Origin: Pedobacter metabolipauper
GTDB taxonomy: Bacteria > Bacteroidota > Bacteroidia > Sphingobacteriales > Sphingobacteriaceae
NCBI RefSeq assembly: GCF_004362715.1
Contig: NZ_SNYC01000008.1
Span: forward strand, 1 to 64,000
Reading direction: 5' to 3'
DNA length: 64,000 bases
The notes beneath the pieces are model-generated. The model worked only from the letters and a program-made list of their open reading frames with translations. It ran no database searches and had not been told where the DNA came from. Within the stretch, counting starts at the first letter, position 1; each line of letters opens with the position of its first letter. The position numbers and the translations under genes are program-made. Below, piece by piece: positions 15,673-24,462 of the stretch.

Positions 15673-16738
15673 TATCAAAGCATTAGTTGTATTGTGTTCT
15701 GTATCCAGCATTTTGCTGATCAGTTCCTGCAATAAGAATACGAACGGAGGTTCTTATCTGAGCTTTAAGCTGCCTGAACAAGGACAAACCTTTAAAGTTG
15801 GTGACCCTGTTAAAATTGAACTGGATATTCCTAAAGGTGAAAAGCTGACCGGGGTAAGCTACCTCCTGGATGGCAAGCCGGTTGGAAACAAAGACAGCTC
15901 AGAGCCACTGGTGCTGCAGACAACTGGTCTCTCTGTAGGTTATAAGCTGATTACCGCAATTATTGATACAGAGAATAAGAAAGATACCGCAACCATTAAT
16001 ATTGTACTTAATGCAGCAAACAAACCACAGGACTATAGTTATAAGGTCGTAAACGTTTATCCGCATGATACCACTTCATATACCCAGGGCTTAGAGTTTC
16101 ACGAGGGCAGGTTCTTAGAAAGTACCGGAGAAAAGGGTAGTTCTACATTGCGTTGGGTAGATCTGGCTTCTGGTAAGGCCTTGCAGCGGATTAACCTGGA
16201 CAACCAGTATTTTGGGGAAGGTGCAACCCTGGTTGGCGATAAGATTGCGATGCTGACCTGGCAGGAAAACATCGGCTTTGTCTTTGACGCCAGGACCTTG
16301 AAGCAGTTGAGCACTTTTCCGTATAAAAATAGCCGTGAAGGATGGGGCCTGTGCTTTGATGGCAGAAGATTAATTAAGTCTGACGGTACAAACCGCCTCT
16401 ATTTCTTGAACAAGGATACCTTTGAAGAAGAAAGCATGATTGATGTTTATGATGATAAAGGTGCTGTTGAATACATCAATGAACTCGAATACATTGATGG
16501 CAAGATCTATGCGAATATCTACCAGCAGGATTATATTGTAGTGATAGACCCGGGTACAGGTGTAGTTGAAAAGAAGATTAACCTAAGCGGATTACTGGCA
16601 AAGGGATATTTTAAAAATGATAATGAAGCGGCCAATGATGTGCTGAATGGCATTGCCTGGGACAATAAGGGCAAGCGCTTGTTTGTAACCGGAAAGAAAT
16701 GGCCTAAGCTTTTTGAAATTACCTTAGTTCCGCAATAA
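15653..16738 (+). CDS. Glutaminyl-peptide cyclotransferase, lipoprotein
   Basis: A 361-residue protein from the ATG at 15653; this start places a lipoprotein signal (ILLISSC) near residue 26, whereas an upstream ATG at 15593 would bury it. The N-terminal part (about 35-125) is Ig-like. The C-terminal part (about 128-361) is a beta-propeller glutamine cyclotransferase with TQGLEFHEGRFLESTGEKG and YFGEGATLVGD. Family members convert N-terminal Gln to pyroglutamate. It is expected to be anchored in the periplasm or outer membrane. It overlaps yraN by 20 bases. The terminator hairpin includes its last codons. Confidence 0.9.
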   Translation: MHFGRVNIKALVVLCSVSSILLISSCNKNTNGGSYLSFKLPEQGQTFKVGDPVKIELDIPKGEKLTGVSYLLDGKPVGNKDSSEPLVLQTTGLSVGYKLITAIIDTENKKDTATINIVLNAANKPQDYSYKVVNVYPHDTTSYTQGLEFHEGRFLESTGEKGSSTLRWVDLASGKALQRINLDNQYFGEGATLVGDKIAMLTWQENIGFVFDARTLKQLSTFPYKNSREGWGLCFDGRRLIKSDGTNRLYFLNKDTFEEESMIDVYDDKGAVEYINELEYIDGKIYANIYQQDYIVVIDPGTGVVEKKINLSGLLAKGYFKNDNEAANDVLNGIAWDNKGKRLFVTGKKWPKLFEITLVPQ

Positions 16739-16758
16739 CGGAACTAAGGTAATGCCTT
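16721..16758. terminator. Bidirectional terminator between convergent genes
   Basis: ACCTTAGTTCCG (16721-16732) pairs perfectly with CGGAACTAAGGT (16739-16750) around a 6-base loop. The left arm lies inside the last codons of the cyclotransferase gene, and its TAA stop (16736-16738) is in the loop. A T-rich tract follows on the plus strand, and the DUF4251 stop is 9 bases away on the minus strand. Confidence 0.8.
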
Positions 16759-17295
16759 TTATTTGGAAGCAACAGTTGCCGGATCGCTGATATATCCATT
16801 AAAAGAAATCGATTGTTTACTGTTGGAGTTTACAGTAACTGATGCATAGCCCTTGGTGCTTACATGGATCGTTAAACTGTTAATATCCCTTGTGTCTTTT
16901 GGTCTGATGGTAATGACCCAGTTTCCTTTTTTCTTTTTTGTATTGGTATAGCTAAATTTCTTTGAGCTAAACTTAATGCCGGAATCATTCGGGTTCAATG
17001 GCGCGGTATACGACCTTCCATAATATGGCAGATAAGCATCCACACTGTCTGGAGTTACGGTCAGTTTATATTGTGATCCTGAAAGTTGTACAACACCTGC
17101 GCTGCCTATGCCGCCCTGCATCTTACTCAATACTGCATTTAACTCCATATTGGAAAGTGGAGATGCCGTAGTTGCATTGAAGATGAAGTTCTTTGCATTT
17201 ACCAGTCTGATGGTGGTTGCGGTATCTGTCTGTGCAGACACCTGGATTGCTGTAAAAAGTGCAGCAATGACGAAGAGGTTTTTAATTAGTTTCAT
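16759..17295 (-). CDS. DUF4251 domain-containing exported protein
   Basis: A 178-residue protein with a signal peptide (about 1-21, ending QVSAQT) and a single DUF4251 domain covering most of the mature chain. Typical features are FIFNATTASPLS near the start and PYYGRSYTAPLNPNDSGIKF in the middle. The conserved ending reads IRPKDTRDINSLTIHVSTKG...SISFNGYI. DUF4251 is a Bacteroidota family of unknown function, often in several copies per genome. It converges with the cyclotransferase gene, sharing a terminator, and a repeat cluster lies upstream. Confidence 0.85.
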   Translation of the reverse strand: MKLIKNLFVIAALFTAIQVSAQTDTATTIRLVNAKNFIFNATTASPLSNMELNAVLSKMQGGIGSAGVVQLSGSQYKLTVTPDSVDAYLPYYGRSYTAPLNPNDSGIKFSSKKFSYTNTKKKKGNWVITIRPKDTRDINSLTIHVSTKGYASVTVNSNSKQSISFNGYISDPATVASK

Positions 17296-17599
17296 ACCAT
17301 TTCAGTTTATTGGTTTAATTAGCTCAATTACAGAGCCTGGATACGTTGAAGCTTCAGCACTTTAGCAAAGGCAACATCAACTTACCCCCATCACAACATT
17401 AAAGTGTTCAACGCGCTCAAGGTATTACATTAGCCAGTGCGATTGCTGTTATTTAGTACTCAAGGCGCACGCTCAATCTTTTTAATGCGCTCACGTCTCA
17501 ACTCAACGCGCTCAATATTCTCAACGCGCTCTTGGTATTAGAACAGATCAGCGCCCTAAAGGTTTAATTTAGAACGCTAATTTGTTAAATATGTTGCAC
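17296..17599. repeat. 304-base intergenic region with a cluster of GCGCTC repeats
   Basis: TCAACGCGCTC occurs exactly at 17408-17418, 17503-17513 and 17521-17531. Degenerate copies are at 17482-17492 (TTAATGCGCTC) and about 17464-17475. The first and last exact copies are each followed by (AA or TT) and GGTATTA. Spacing in the dense part is 18 and 21 bases. On the minus strand the dense part contains a 25-codon stop-bounded frame (ERVENIERVE...), which I do not believe is a gene. It lies upstream of DUF4251 and downstream of pgi. Nothing else was recognised in the gap. Confidence 0.6.
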
Positions 17600-19246
17600 T
17601 TACCTCCAGGATTTATATTGATTGATCAATCCATTTGTTGATCCGTCATGAGAAGTAACCGCTGCATCACCTTCCAGTTCTGGAAGAATACTTTTTGCGA
17701 GTTGTTTTCCTAATTCTACTCCCCATTGATCAAAGCTGAATATGTTCCAGATTATGCCTTGTACAAAGATCTTATGTTCATAGATCGCAATGAGATTGCC
17801 CAGGCTAAATGGTGTCACTTTCTTTAACAGGATGGAGTTGGTAGGGCGGTTTCCTTCAAATACTTTGAATGGCGCAAGTATTTCGATCTCTTCCTTAGTT
17901 TTACCGTCTTTTTCCAGCTCTGCAACTACCTGTTCCTTGGTTTTTCCATTCATCAGTGCTTCTGTTTGGGCAAAGAAGTTGGATAACAGGATCGGGTGAT
18001 GCGCTCCAATTGGATTTAAACTTTGTGCTGGTGCAATAAAATCGCAAGGGATTAAGCGTGTTCCCTGGTGGATCAGCTGATAGAATGCATGCTGTCCATT
18101 GGTTCCTGGCTCTCCCCAAATGATCGGGCCGGTTTCATAGCTTACTTCATGGCCATTGCGGTCTACATGCTTACCATTACTTTCCATATCTCCTTGTTGG
18201 AAATAAGCAGCAAAGCGGTGCATGTATTGATCGTAAGGCAATATAGCCTGTGTTTCTGCATTAAAGAAGTTGATGTACCAAACACCGATCAAGCCTAAGA
18301 TTACCGGGATATTGATCTCAAATTCAGCAGTTTCAAAATGCTGATCGGCAGCATGTGCACCAGCCAGCAGTTCTTTAAAATTGTCATAACCAATGCTCAG
18401 GGCAATGGGTAGTCCAATTGCACTCCACAAGGAGTAGCGTCCGCCAACCCAATCCCAGAATTCAAACATATTCTCGGTATCGATCCCGAATGCCGAAACG
18501 TCTTTCGCATTGGTAGATAGTGCCGCAAAATGTTTAGCAATATCATCTTCTTTAGCACCGTTGTCTAAGAACCATTTCCTTGCGGTATTGGCATTGGTCA
18601 TGGTTTCTTGTGTGGTAAAGGTTTTTGAGGCAACCAGGAATAAGGTGGTTTCCGGATCAACAAGCTTCAGGGTCTCTGCCATATGTGTGCCATCAATGTT
18701 GGACACAAAGTGCATGTTTAAATGATTTTTATAAGCCTTTAATGCTTCTGTTACCATAACGGGGCCAAGGTCTGAACCACCGATACCAATATTAACCACA
18801 TCGGTTATGGCTTTGCCGGTATACCCTTTCCAGTTTCCGGAAATGATCTCATTGCTGAATTTCTCCATTTTGGAAAGTACCTTATGAACGTCTGTAACCA
18901 CGTTCTTTCCGTCTACCAGAATCTCTCCGTTTGCAGGCTCACGCAACGCAACATGCAGCACTTGTCTGCCTTCAGTCTGGTTGATCTTTTCTCCGGTAAA
19001 CATCGCCTTTATGGCTTCGTCAAGTTTGCATTCACGGGCCAGCTGAATGAGCAGGGCAATGGTGGTATCGTCAATGCGGTTCTTAGAATAGTCAACTAGG
19101 ATGTCTTCAAATACTAAGGAGAATTTCTCAAAACGTGCTTCATCCTCTTCGAATAATTGCTTTAGGTTCTTCTCGTTAATGCTGATGAAATGATCGGCAA
19201 GGTATTTATAGGCTGATGTTTCTGTGAAATTTATTGTAGGAAGCAT
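17600..19246 (-). CDS. pgi: Glucose-6-phosphate isomerase
   Basis: A 548-residue cytosolic enzyme that interconverts glucose 6-phosphate and fructose 6-phosphate in glycolysis and gluconeogenesis. Family signatures are plain: VNIGIGGSDLGPVMVTEAL (phosphate binding), DWVGGRYSLWSAIGLPIAL, and WGEPGTNGQHAFYQLIHQG with the catalytic Glu. A conserved C-terminal region near SFDQWGVELGKQLAK follows. The length matches the E. coli-type enzyme. It is transcribed alone on the minus strand and shares a 122-base divergent region with the exported M20 hydrolase. Confidence 0.97.
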   Translation of the reverse strand: MLPTINFTETSAYKYLADHFISINEKNLKQLFEEDEARFEKFSLVFEDILVDYSKNRIDDTTIALLIQLARECKLDEAIKAMFTGEKINQTEGRQVLHVALREPANGEILVDGKNVVTDVHKVLSKMEKFSNEIISGNWKGYTGKAITDVVNIGIGGSDLGPVMVTEALKAYKNHLNMHFVSNIDGTHMAETLKLVDPETTLFLVASKTFTTQETMTNANTARKWFLDNGAKEDDIAKHFAALSTNAKDVSAFGIDTENMFEFWDWVGGRYSLWSAIGLPIALSIGYDNFKELLAGAHAADQHFETAEFEINIPVILGLIGVWYINFFNAETQAILPYDQYMHRFAAYFQQGDMESNGKHVDRNGHEVSYETGPIIWGEPGTNGQHAFYQLIHQGTRLIPCDFIAPAQSLNPIGAHHPILLSNFFAQTEALMNGKTKEQVVAELEKDGKTKEEIEILAPFKVFEGNRPTNSILLKKVTPFSLGNLIAIYEHKIFVQGIIWNIFSFDQWGVELGKQLAKSILPELEGDAAVTSHDGSTNGLINQYKSWR

Positions 19247-19368
19247 AGGATAAATGTGATTAGTGTTTTTGTAAATGTAATGGTTTATTTTATTTGAAAA
19301 AATCCGTTTTCTGATATTGAATAAATGTCGGCTGATTATCTTATATTTAACATAAAAATGCCTTTTTT

Positions 19369-20673
19369 ATGAAAAGATTTTACTTTATCCTGTTGGTATT
19401 GATTACCATGAGCGCTGCAGCGCAAAAAAATGCGCTTCGGTCTGAGGTCGCTAAAAAGGCGTTGAGCATTGAGCAAAAAGTCATAGAATGGCGCCGCGAC
19501 CTGCATGAACATCCTGAACTCGGAAATAATGAGGTCCGTACAGCCGCTTTGGTGGCTAAACATTTGCAATCGCTCGGGATAGAAGTTAAAACCGGTGTAG
19601 CTAAAACGGGTGTGGTTGGTATTTTAAAAGGTGGTAAACCCGGTCCTGTTGTCGCCCTTCGGGCAGACATGGACGGACTACCGGTTACCGAACGTGTGCC
19701 TTTACCTTTTGCATCAAAGGTTAAGAGTACCTACAATGGTCAGGATGTTGGGGTAATGCATGCCTGCGGCCACGATACGCACGTAGCCATTTTGATGGGC
19801 GTTGCTGAAGTATTGGCCGGCATGAAGAAGGATATTCCCGGAACCATAAAGTTCATCTTTCAGCCTGCTGAAGAGGGTGTTCCTGTTGGTGAAGAAGGCG
19901 GAGCAGAGCTGATGGTTAAGGAAGGCGTATTGGAAAACCCAAAAGTAGATGCCATATTTGGACTGCACATCAATTCTCAAACCCCGGTTGGTGATATTAC
20001 CTATCGTCCGGGTGGTACCATGGCGGCGGTTAACGATTTAAAGATTACCATTACCGGCAGACAAGCCCATGGTGCTTATCCATGGAGCAGTATAGATCCG
20101 ATAGTTGTTTCATCGCAGATTGTAAATAACCTGCAGACCATTGTAAGCAGAAACCTGAATGTTACTGAGAACCCGGGTGTGGTTACCATTGGCTCCATTC
20201 ATGGCGGGGTTCGTTCGAACATCATTCCAGAAAAAGTAGAAATGCTTGGAACGGTACGGAATTTCAGTAAAGAGGACGAAGCCTTATTTATAGAACGGAT
20301 TAAGACCATCGCCATAAAAACGGCCGAAGCCAATGGCGCCACGGCTGAAGTGATCATTCCTTATAGCGCACATTATCCGGTTACGTTTAATGATGTTGCG
20401 TTAACGGAAAAGATGCTTCCGAGCCTGCAGGCCAGCGCAGGTGCCGATCATGTTAAGTTAAAACCGCCCGTTACCGGTGCGGAAGATTTTTCTTTTTACC
20501 AGGAAAAGGTGCCGGGCTTATTTATATTTCTGGGTGGAATGCCCAAAGGACAGGATCCTTTAAAAGCACCATCGCACCATACACCAGATTTCTTTATCGA
20601 TGAGAGTGGGTTTACACTGGGTGTGAATGCCCTTTGTAACCTGGCATTGGATTATATGGCGATTAAAAAATGA
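19369..20673 (+). CDS. M20 family amidohydrolase, exported
   Basis: A 434-residue metallohydrolase with a signal peptide (about 1-18, ending SAAAQ), so it is periplasmic, unlike its paralogue at 10210. Metal-binding motifs are intact: ALRADMDGLPV, MHACGHDTHVAI, FQPAEEGVPVGEEGGAELM and GLHINS. The last two differ from the cytosolic copy by a short insertion after the catalytic Glu pair. Expected activity is hydrolysis of N-acyl amino acids or peptides. A near-consensus -7 element (TATATTTA, 19342-19349) precedes the gene. Confidence 0.92.
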   Translation: MKRFYFILLVLITMSAAAQKNALRSEVAKKALSIEQKVIEWRRDLHEHPELGNNEVRTAALVAKHLQSLGIEVKTGVAKTGVVGILKGGKPGPVVALRADMDGLPVTERVPLPFASKVKSTYNGQDVGVMHACGHDTHVAILMGVAEVLAGMKKDIPGTIKFIFQPAEEGVPVGEEGGAELMVKEGVLENPKVDAIFGLHINSQTPVGDITYRPGGTMAAVNDLKITITGRQAHGAYPWSSIDPIVVSSQIVNNLQTIVSRNLNVTENPGVVTIGSIHGGVRSNIIPEKVEMLGTVRNFSKEDEALFIERIKTIAIKTAEANGATAEVIIPYSAHYPVTFNDVALTEKMLPSLQASAGADHVKLKPPVTGAEDFSFYQEKVPGLFIFLGGMPKGQDPLKAPSHHTPDFFIDESGFTLGVNALCNLALDYMAIKK

Positions 20674-20688
20674 TAGGCATGGATAACG

Positions 20689-20719
20689 TTGCAACTAAAG
20701 GCAATTTTATCTAAGTTTG
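20689..20719 (+). promoter_or_regulatory. Promoter of prfB
   Basis: TTG at 20689-20691, a 20-base spacer and TAAGTTTG at 20712-20719 match the Bacteroidota -33/-7 pattern. The -7 element ends 5 bases before the ATG, implying a leaderless or near-leaderless mRNA. Confidence 0.6.
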
Positions 20720-20724
20720 TGGGT

Positions 20725-21802
20725 ATGACTAAAGAACAAATTCAGGATTTAAGGGACAGAGTAGCGTCGCTGAGGAGGCATCTTTGACGTCGAAACACGT
20801 TTAGAAGATATTTATATAGAGCAGCAGCTCACACTGCAGACCGACTTTTGGGATGATCCTAAAAAGGCAGAAAAGCATTTAGCACAAATAAATTCCAAGA
20901 AAGTCTGGACAGATGCCTGGCAGGCTGTAAGTGCCGAACTGGAAGATACAGAAGTCCTTTTTGAATTTATGCTGGCCGGTGATGCTACAGCGGAAGAAAT
21001 GCAGGACCAGTACAATAAGTGCCTCAGCATGATTGAGGAACTGGAACTGAAGAATATGCTGAGCAGTAAGGAAGACCAGCTGCAGGCTGTAATGCAGATT
21101 ACTGCCGGGGCTGGTGGTACGGAAAGCTGCGACTGGGCAGCCATGCTTATGCGCATGTACATTATGTGGGGAGAGAAGAATGGTTATAAGGTTACGGAAC
21201 AGGATTCTCAGGAAGGCGAGGTGACCGGGATAAAATCCGTTACCCTGCAGTTTGCCGGTGATTTCTCTTATGGCTATTTAAAAGGTGAAAATGGGGTACA
21301 CCGTCTGGTACGGATCTCCCCGTTTGATTCTAATGCCCGCCGCCATACCTCCTTCGCTTCCGTTTATGTGTATCCATTGGTGGATGATACCATCGAAATT
21401 GAAGTTAAAGATTCTGAAATAGAGTTTGAGACGTTTAGATCGGGTGGTGCCGGTGGACAGAATGTGAATAAAGTAGAGACGGCAGTTCGGTTATACCATA
21501 AACCTTCTGGTATTGTGATTAAAAACCAGGAGTCGCGCTCTCAACTACAGAATAAAGAGAATGCCTTGCGGCTGTTAAAGTCCCAGTTGTACGAAGCTGA
21601 AATGAGGAAGCGCATGGAAGCCACAGCCGCTATTGAAGGTTCTAAAAAGAAAATAGAATGGGGATCGCAGATTAGAAATTATGTGCTGCACCCGTATAAG
21701 ATGGTGAAGGACCTGCGTACCAATTACGAAACATCGAATGCACAGGGCGTATTGGATGGAGAACTGAATGATTTTTTAAAAGCATATTTAATGGAGTTCT
21801 AA
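20725..21802 (+). CDS. prfB: Peptide chain release factor 2 (programmed +1 frameshift)
   Basis: RF2 reads UGA and UAA stops and releases the peptide. Translation starts at the ATG at 20725, runs 20 codons to CTT (20782-20784), meets an in-frame TGA (20785-20787), and shifts +1 to continue with GAC at 20786. The product is 358 residues, the usual RF2 length. After the shift come the N-terminal helical domain, the RISPFDSNARRHTSFASV region with the SPF stop-recognition tripeptide, and the GGQ loop (RSGGAGGQNVNKVETAV). The full coding region is join(20725..20784, 20786..21802). The stop overlaps the next start by one base. Confidence 0.96.
20773..20788 (+). promoter_or_regulatory. prfB programmed frameshift site
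   Basis: The sequence AGGAGG-CAT-CTT-TGA-C contains an internal Shine-Dalgarno-like AGGAGG (20773-20778), 3 bases before the slippery CTT T and the UGA stop. This is the canonical autoregulatory RF2 arrangement: low RF2 allows the shift, high RF2 terminates at UGA. Confidence 0.95.
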
Positions 21803-22719
21803 TGATGAAACATCTTATTGCCGTAGTTTTACTTGCATTTGCAGCAAGCAGCTTAAATGCCCAGGAGATCGTTAATTTGTATACTGGCACAATTCCAGGA
21901 TCAAAGCCTGCCCCGGCAGATTATCAGGAGACTCCTGCTCCGGGGAAAGCATCGAATGCGGGTGTAACCAAGGTGTCTGTTCCACAGTTTTATGTCTATT
22001 TGCCGGTAAAGGAAAAGGCAACGGGAACTGCAGTGATCATTTGTCCGGGTGGTGGCTATGGAGGCCTGGCAATTGGGCATGAGGGCCATGATGTTGCAAA
22101 GAAATTTAATGAGATCGGTGTAACCGCCTTTGTATTGAAGTATCGTTTACCAAGTGATGCCATTATGGTAGACAAGTCTTTTGGGCCGATGATGGATGTA
22201 CAACAGGCTATTTATCTGGTTCGGAAAAATGCCGCCCAATGGAATGTAAACCCCGGCAAAATCGGTATTATGGGTTTCTCTGCCGGCGGACATCTTGCAT
22301 CAACACTTACTGTTCACTATAAGGATGTTAAAATTGAGAATAAAGAAGGCTTAAGCCTTCGTCCTGATTTTTCTATTCTGATCTATCCGGTGATCACATT
22401 TGCCGAATTTACCCATGCCGGTTCTGTAAAGAATTTAATTGGGGCCAATGGTACTGAAGCACAGAAAGAATACTTCTCCAGCGATAAACAAGTAAATGCA
22501 GAGACACCCCCTACATTTCTAGTACATGCCAATGATGACATGGCAGTACCCGTACAGAACAGTATATTCTTTAACCTGGCACTGGTAAAGCATAAGGTAA
22601 AGGGAGAAATGCACATTTACCAGAATGGCGGACATGGTTTTGGATTAAATAACAAAACTACGGATGATGTCTGGTTTGACCGTTTGGACAATTGGATGAA
22701 AGCAAATAAGTTCCTTTAA
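21802..22719 (+). CDS. Alpha/beta hydrolase, exported esterase (acetyl-xylan-esterase-like)
   Basis: A 305-residue protein with a signal peptide (about 1-21, ending SSLNAQ). It has the alpha/beta-hydrolase features of the BD-FAE / dienelactone-like group: the oxyanion region IICPGGGYGGLAIGHEG, the nucleophile elbow GFSAGGHLAS, Asp in VHANDDMAVPV, and His in YQNGGHGFG. The complete triad suggests an active carbohydrate or carboxyl esterase in the periplasm. The start codon overlaps the prfB stop by one base; an ATG directly after could also be used. Its stop abuts the stop of the convergent SirB1-like gene with no spacer. Confidence 0.88.
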   Translation: MMKHLIAVVLLAFAASSLNAQEIVNLYTGTIPGSKPAPADYQETPAPGKASNAGVTKVSVPQFYVYLPVKEKATGTAVIICPGGGYGGLAIGHEGHDVAKKFNEIGVTAFVLKYRLPSDAIMVDKSFGPMMDVQQAIYLVRKNAAQWNVNPGKIGIMGFSAGGHLASTLTVHYKDVKIENKEGLSLRPDFSILIYPVITFAEFTHAGSVKNLIGANGTEAQKEYFSSDKQVNAETPPTFLVHANDDMAVPVQNSIFFNLALVKHKVKGEMHIYQNGGHGFGLNNKTTDDVWFDRLDNWMKANKFL

Positions 22720-23589
22720 CTATACGCCGGGATTAACCAGGAGGTCTTGCAATTCTTTAAGTTCTTCAACCTTCTCTGCAGAACCCAGATTTTCATAAGC
22801 TGAGATCAGGTTACGGATTACCCTTCGGATGATCTCTACGTTGCTGCATGGCGCGTAAAAGCCAGGAAGCGGATCCAGGTTTAACTGGCGTAAGAACTGG
22901 TCTACATCATGCTTGCCAAATATAGCGCCCTTGTTAAATGCATTGATGTAGAACAGCACACCAAATTCCTGTTCTTCTCTTTTACTCTCATCAATATAAC
23001 CGAGGATAAAGTGCTGCGGCAGGTTAACACCATATACCGGAATGTCTAGCTTTTGTGCCAGGGTAGAATAGATGATGGCAAGAGAGATCTGATTTCCTTT
23101 TTTACTTTCCAATACCTGGTTGATGTAAGAGTTTTGAGGATCATGGTGATTTTTCGTGTTGCCGCTAAAACCGTAAATGTTATAGAATATGTGGTTGATG
23201 AGTTTAATCTTTTCAATGGAGCTCATTTCATACTGCAGGCCAAGCCAGATCTCTCTCTTGATTTCCTCAATCTGAAGGATGATCTTTTCTTCGTCCAAAT
23301 CAGGATATTGATAGCGGTTAATGACCATTGCACCTTGCAGCAGGTCAAAGGCACCGCTTTGATACCATAGGTTGAGGTCTTCCTTTACATTGCTGAACTG
23401 GATCTTGTGTACAATGTTTTCAATGCGTTGCTGAAGCAGTGTATCTAAAGAATGCTCCCAGGCCGTTTCCAGATATTCGATAACCTGGTTACCATAACCG
23501 AGCAGACGTTCCTCTACATGCTGATAGATCTCCTGGTCGGGATCATCAAGAAGTTTCACTAAAGCATTTATTTCTTTAACGTTTTCCAT
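22720..23589 (-). CDS. SirB1-like / transglutaminase-like family protein
   Basis: A 289-residue cytosolic protein. The N-terminal half is helical (about 1-110). The central part has the SirB1 (Transglut_core2) pattern KGNQISLAIIYSTLAQKLDI followed by GVNLPQHFILGYID, with the conserved His. Members of this group usually lack the transglutaminase Cys, as here, so enzymatic activity is doubtful. The function of the family is not established. Its start is only a few tens of bases from a divergent methyltransferase gene, and its stop touches that of the esterase gene. Confidence 0.82.
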   Translation of the reverse strand: MENVKEINALVKLLDDPDQEIYQHVEERLLGYGNQVIEYLETAWEHSLDTLLQQRIENIVHKIQFSNVKEDLNLWYQSGAFDLLQGAMVINRYQYPDLDEEKIILQIEEIKREIWLGLQYEMSSIEKIKLINHIFYNIYGFSGNTKNHHDPQNSYINQVLESKKGNQISLAIIYSTLAQKLDIPVYGVNLPQHFILGYIDESKREEQEFGVLFYINAFNKGAIFGKHDVDQFLRQLNLDPLPGFYAPCSNVEIIRRVIRNLISAYENLGSAEKVEELKELQDLLVNPGV

Positions 23590-23611
23590 TAAACATACAA
23601 ATTTGAATGCC

Positions 23612-23619
23612 TATTTTTG
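23612..23619 (+). promoter_or_regulatory. Putative -7 element that decides the methyltransferase start
   Basis: TATTTTTG lies between two possible ATG codons (23607 and 23625). It ends 5 bases before 23625, the same spacing as in purD and prfB, so the downstream ATG is preferred. Confidence 0.5.
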
Positions 23620-23624
23620 TGGTT

Positions 23625-24407
23625 ATGGTTTTTAACTTTATTGGCGACTACATTAAGCACCGCTTTACCTCAAAAAGCAGACATGGTACGCACTCTCCGT
23701 TCGTATATAAACTTACGGATGAGGTAATTTACGATTTTAACTCAAAAAAAACGTATAAAAGTATTGAAGCCCAGAGAAAAAAACTTTGTAGTGACGATTC
23801 TTTAATTACAGTGACCGATCTGGGCGCAGGGTCTCACTTAAATAAGAATAAAACAAAGAAGGTTAGCCAGATTGCAAAAAATGCACTGAAGAGTCCGCGG
23901 TTGGCCCAGTTAATTTATCGCCTTGCTCAGGACAACCATCCTAAAAACATCATTGAACTTGGAACATGCCTGGGCTTAACAACCATATATTTATCAAGGG
24001 CCTGTCCGGATGCCGATATCATCACCGTTGAAGGCTGCCCCGAAACGGCAAAGATAGCGTACCGTAATTTTCAGGACCTTGACGTAGAAAACGTGGAGCT
24101 GCGGGTGGGTAACTTTGACCTGTTGTTTCCGGAGATCGTTAAAGAAACTGATCAGCTTGATTTTGTATATATCGATGGAAACCATAGAAAAGAAGCCACT
24201 TTAAATTATTTTAAACAGGCCTTGCCTAAAGTTCATGAAGGTTCGTTGCTGATCTTTGACGACATCTATTGGAGTAAAGGAATGAAGGAAGCATGGGAAG
24301 AAATAAAGGCACATCCGCAGGTTACCGTTACCATTGATCTATTTTGGATCGGACTGGTCTTTTTCAAAAAAGGACAAGCAAAGGAGCACTTTAAAATTAA
24401 ATATTAA
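23625..24407 (+). CDS. Class I SAM-dependent methyltransferase (O-methyltransferase-like)
   Basis: A 260-residue cytosolic protein. The Rossmann-type core shows motif I variant IIELGTCLGLTTIYLS (SAM binding), DIITVEGCPETAKIA (acidic end of strand 2), LDFVYIDGNHRKEATLNYF and LLIFDDIYWSKGM. The N-terminus carries the Bacteroidota-typical HRFTSKSRHGTHSPFVYKL. The substrate is unknown. I chose the ATG at 23625 over 23607 because a promoter-like TAnnTTTG lies between them. It is transcribed divergently from the SirB1-like gene. Confidence 0.85.
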   Translation: MVFNFIGDYIKHRFTSKSRHGTHSPFVYKLTDEVIYDFNSKKTYKSIEAQRKKLCSDDSLITVTDLGAGSHLNKNKTKKVSQIAKNALKSPRLAQLIYRLAQDNHPKNIIELGTCLGLTTIYLSRACPDADIITVEGCPETAKIAYRNFQDLDVENVELRVGNFDLLFPEIVKETDQLDFVYIDGNHRKEATLNYFKQALPKVHEGSLLIFDDIYWSKGMKEAWEEIKAHPQVTVTIDLFWIGLVFFKKGQAKEHFKIKY

Positions 24408-24462
24408 AATAATCCATCTGATTGTCAATTGTTTAATAACGTGAACTGATAATTCAGGTTTG

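Noticed and set aside
17408..17540. CRISPR array
   Set aside because: Repeats are only about 11-20 bases, irregular and degenerate, with no uniform spacers and no cas genes nearby.
17460..17540. Minus-strand 25-codon frame (ERVENIERVE...) as a small gene
   Set aside because: There is no start codon, a stop lies directly upstream, and the pattern is explained by the nucleotide repeat.
20725..21802. prfB as a frameshifted pseudogene
   Set aside because: The in-frame TGA sits in the canonical CTT-TGA-C context with an upstream AGGAGG, so it is programmed frameshifting.
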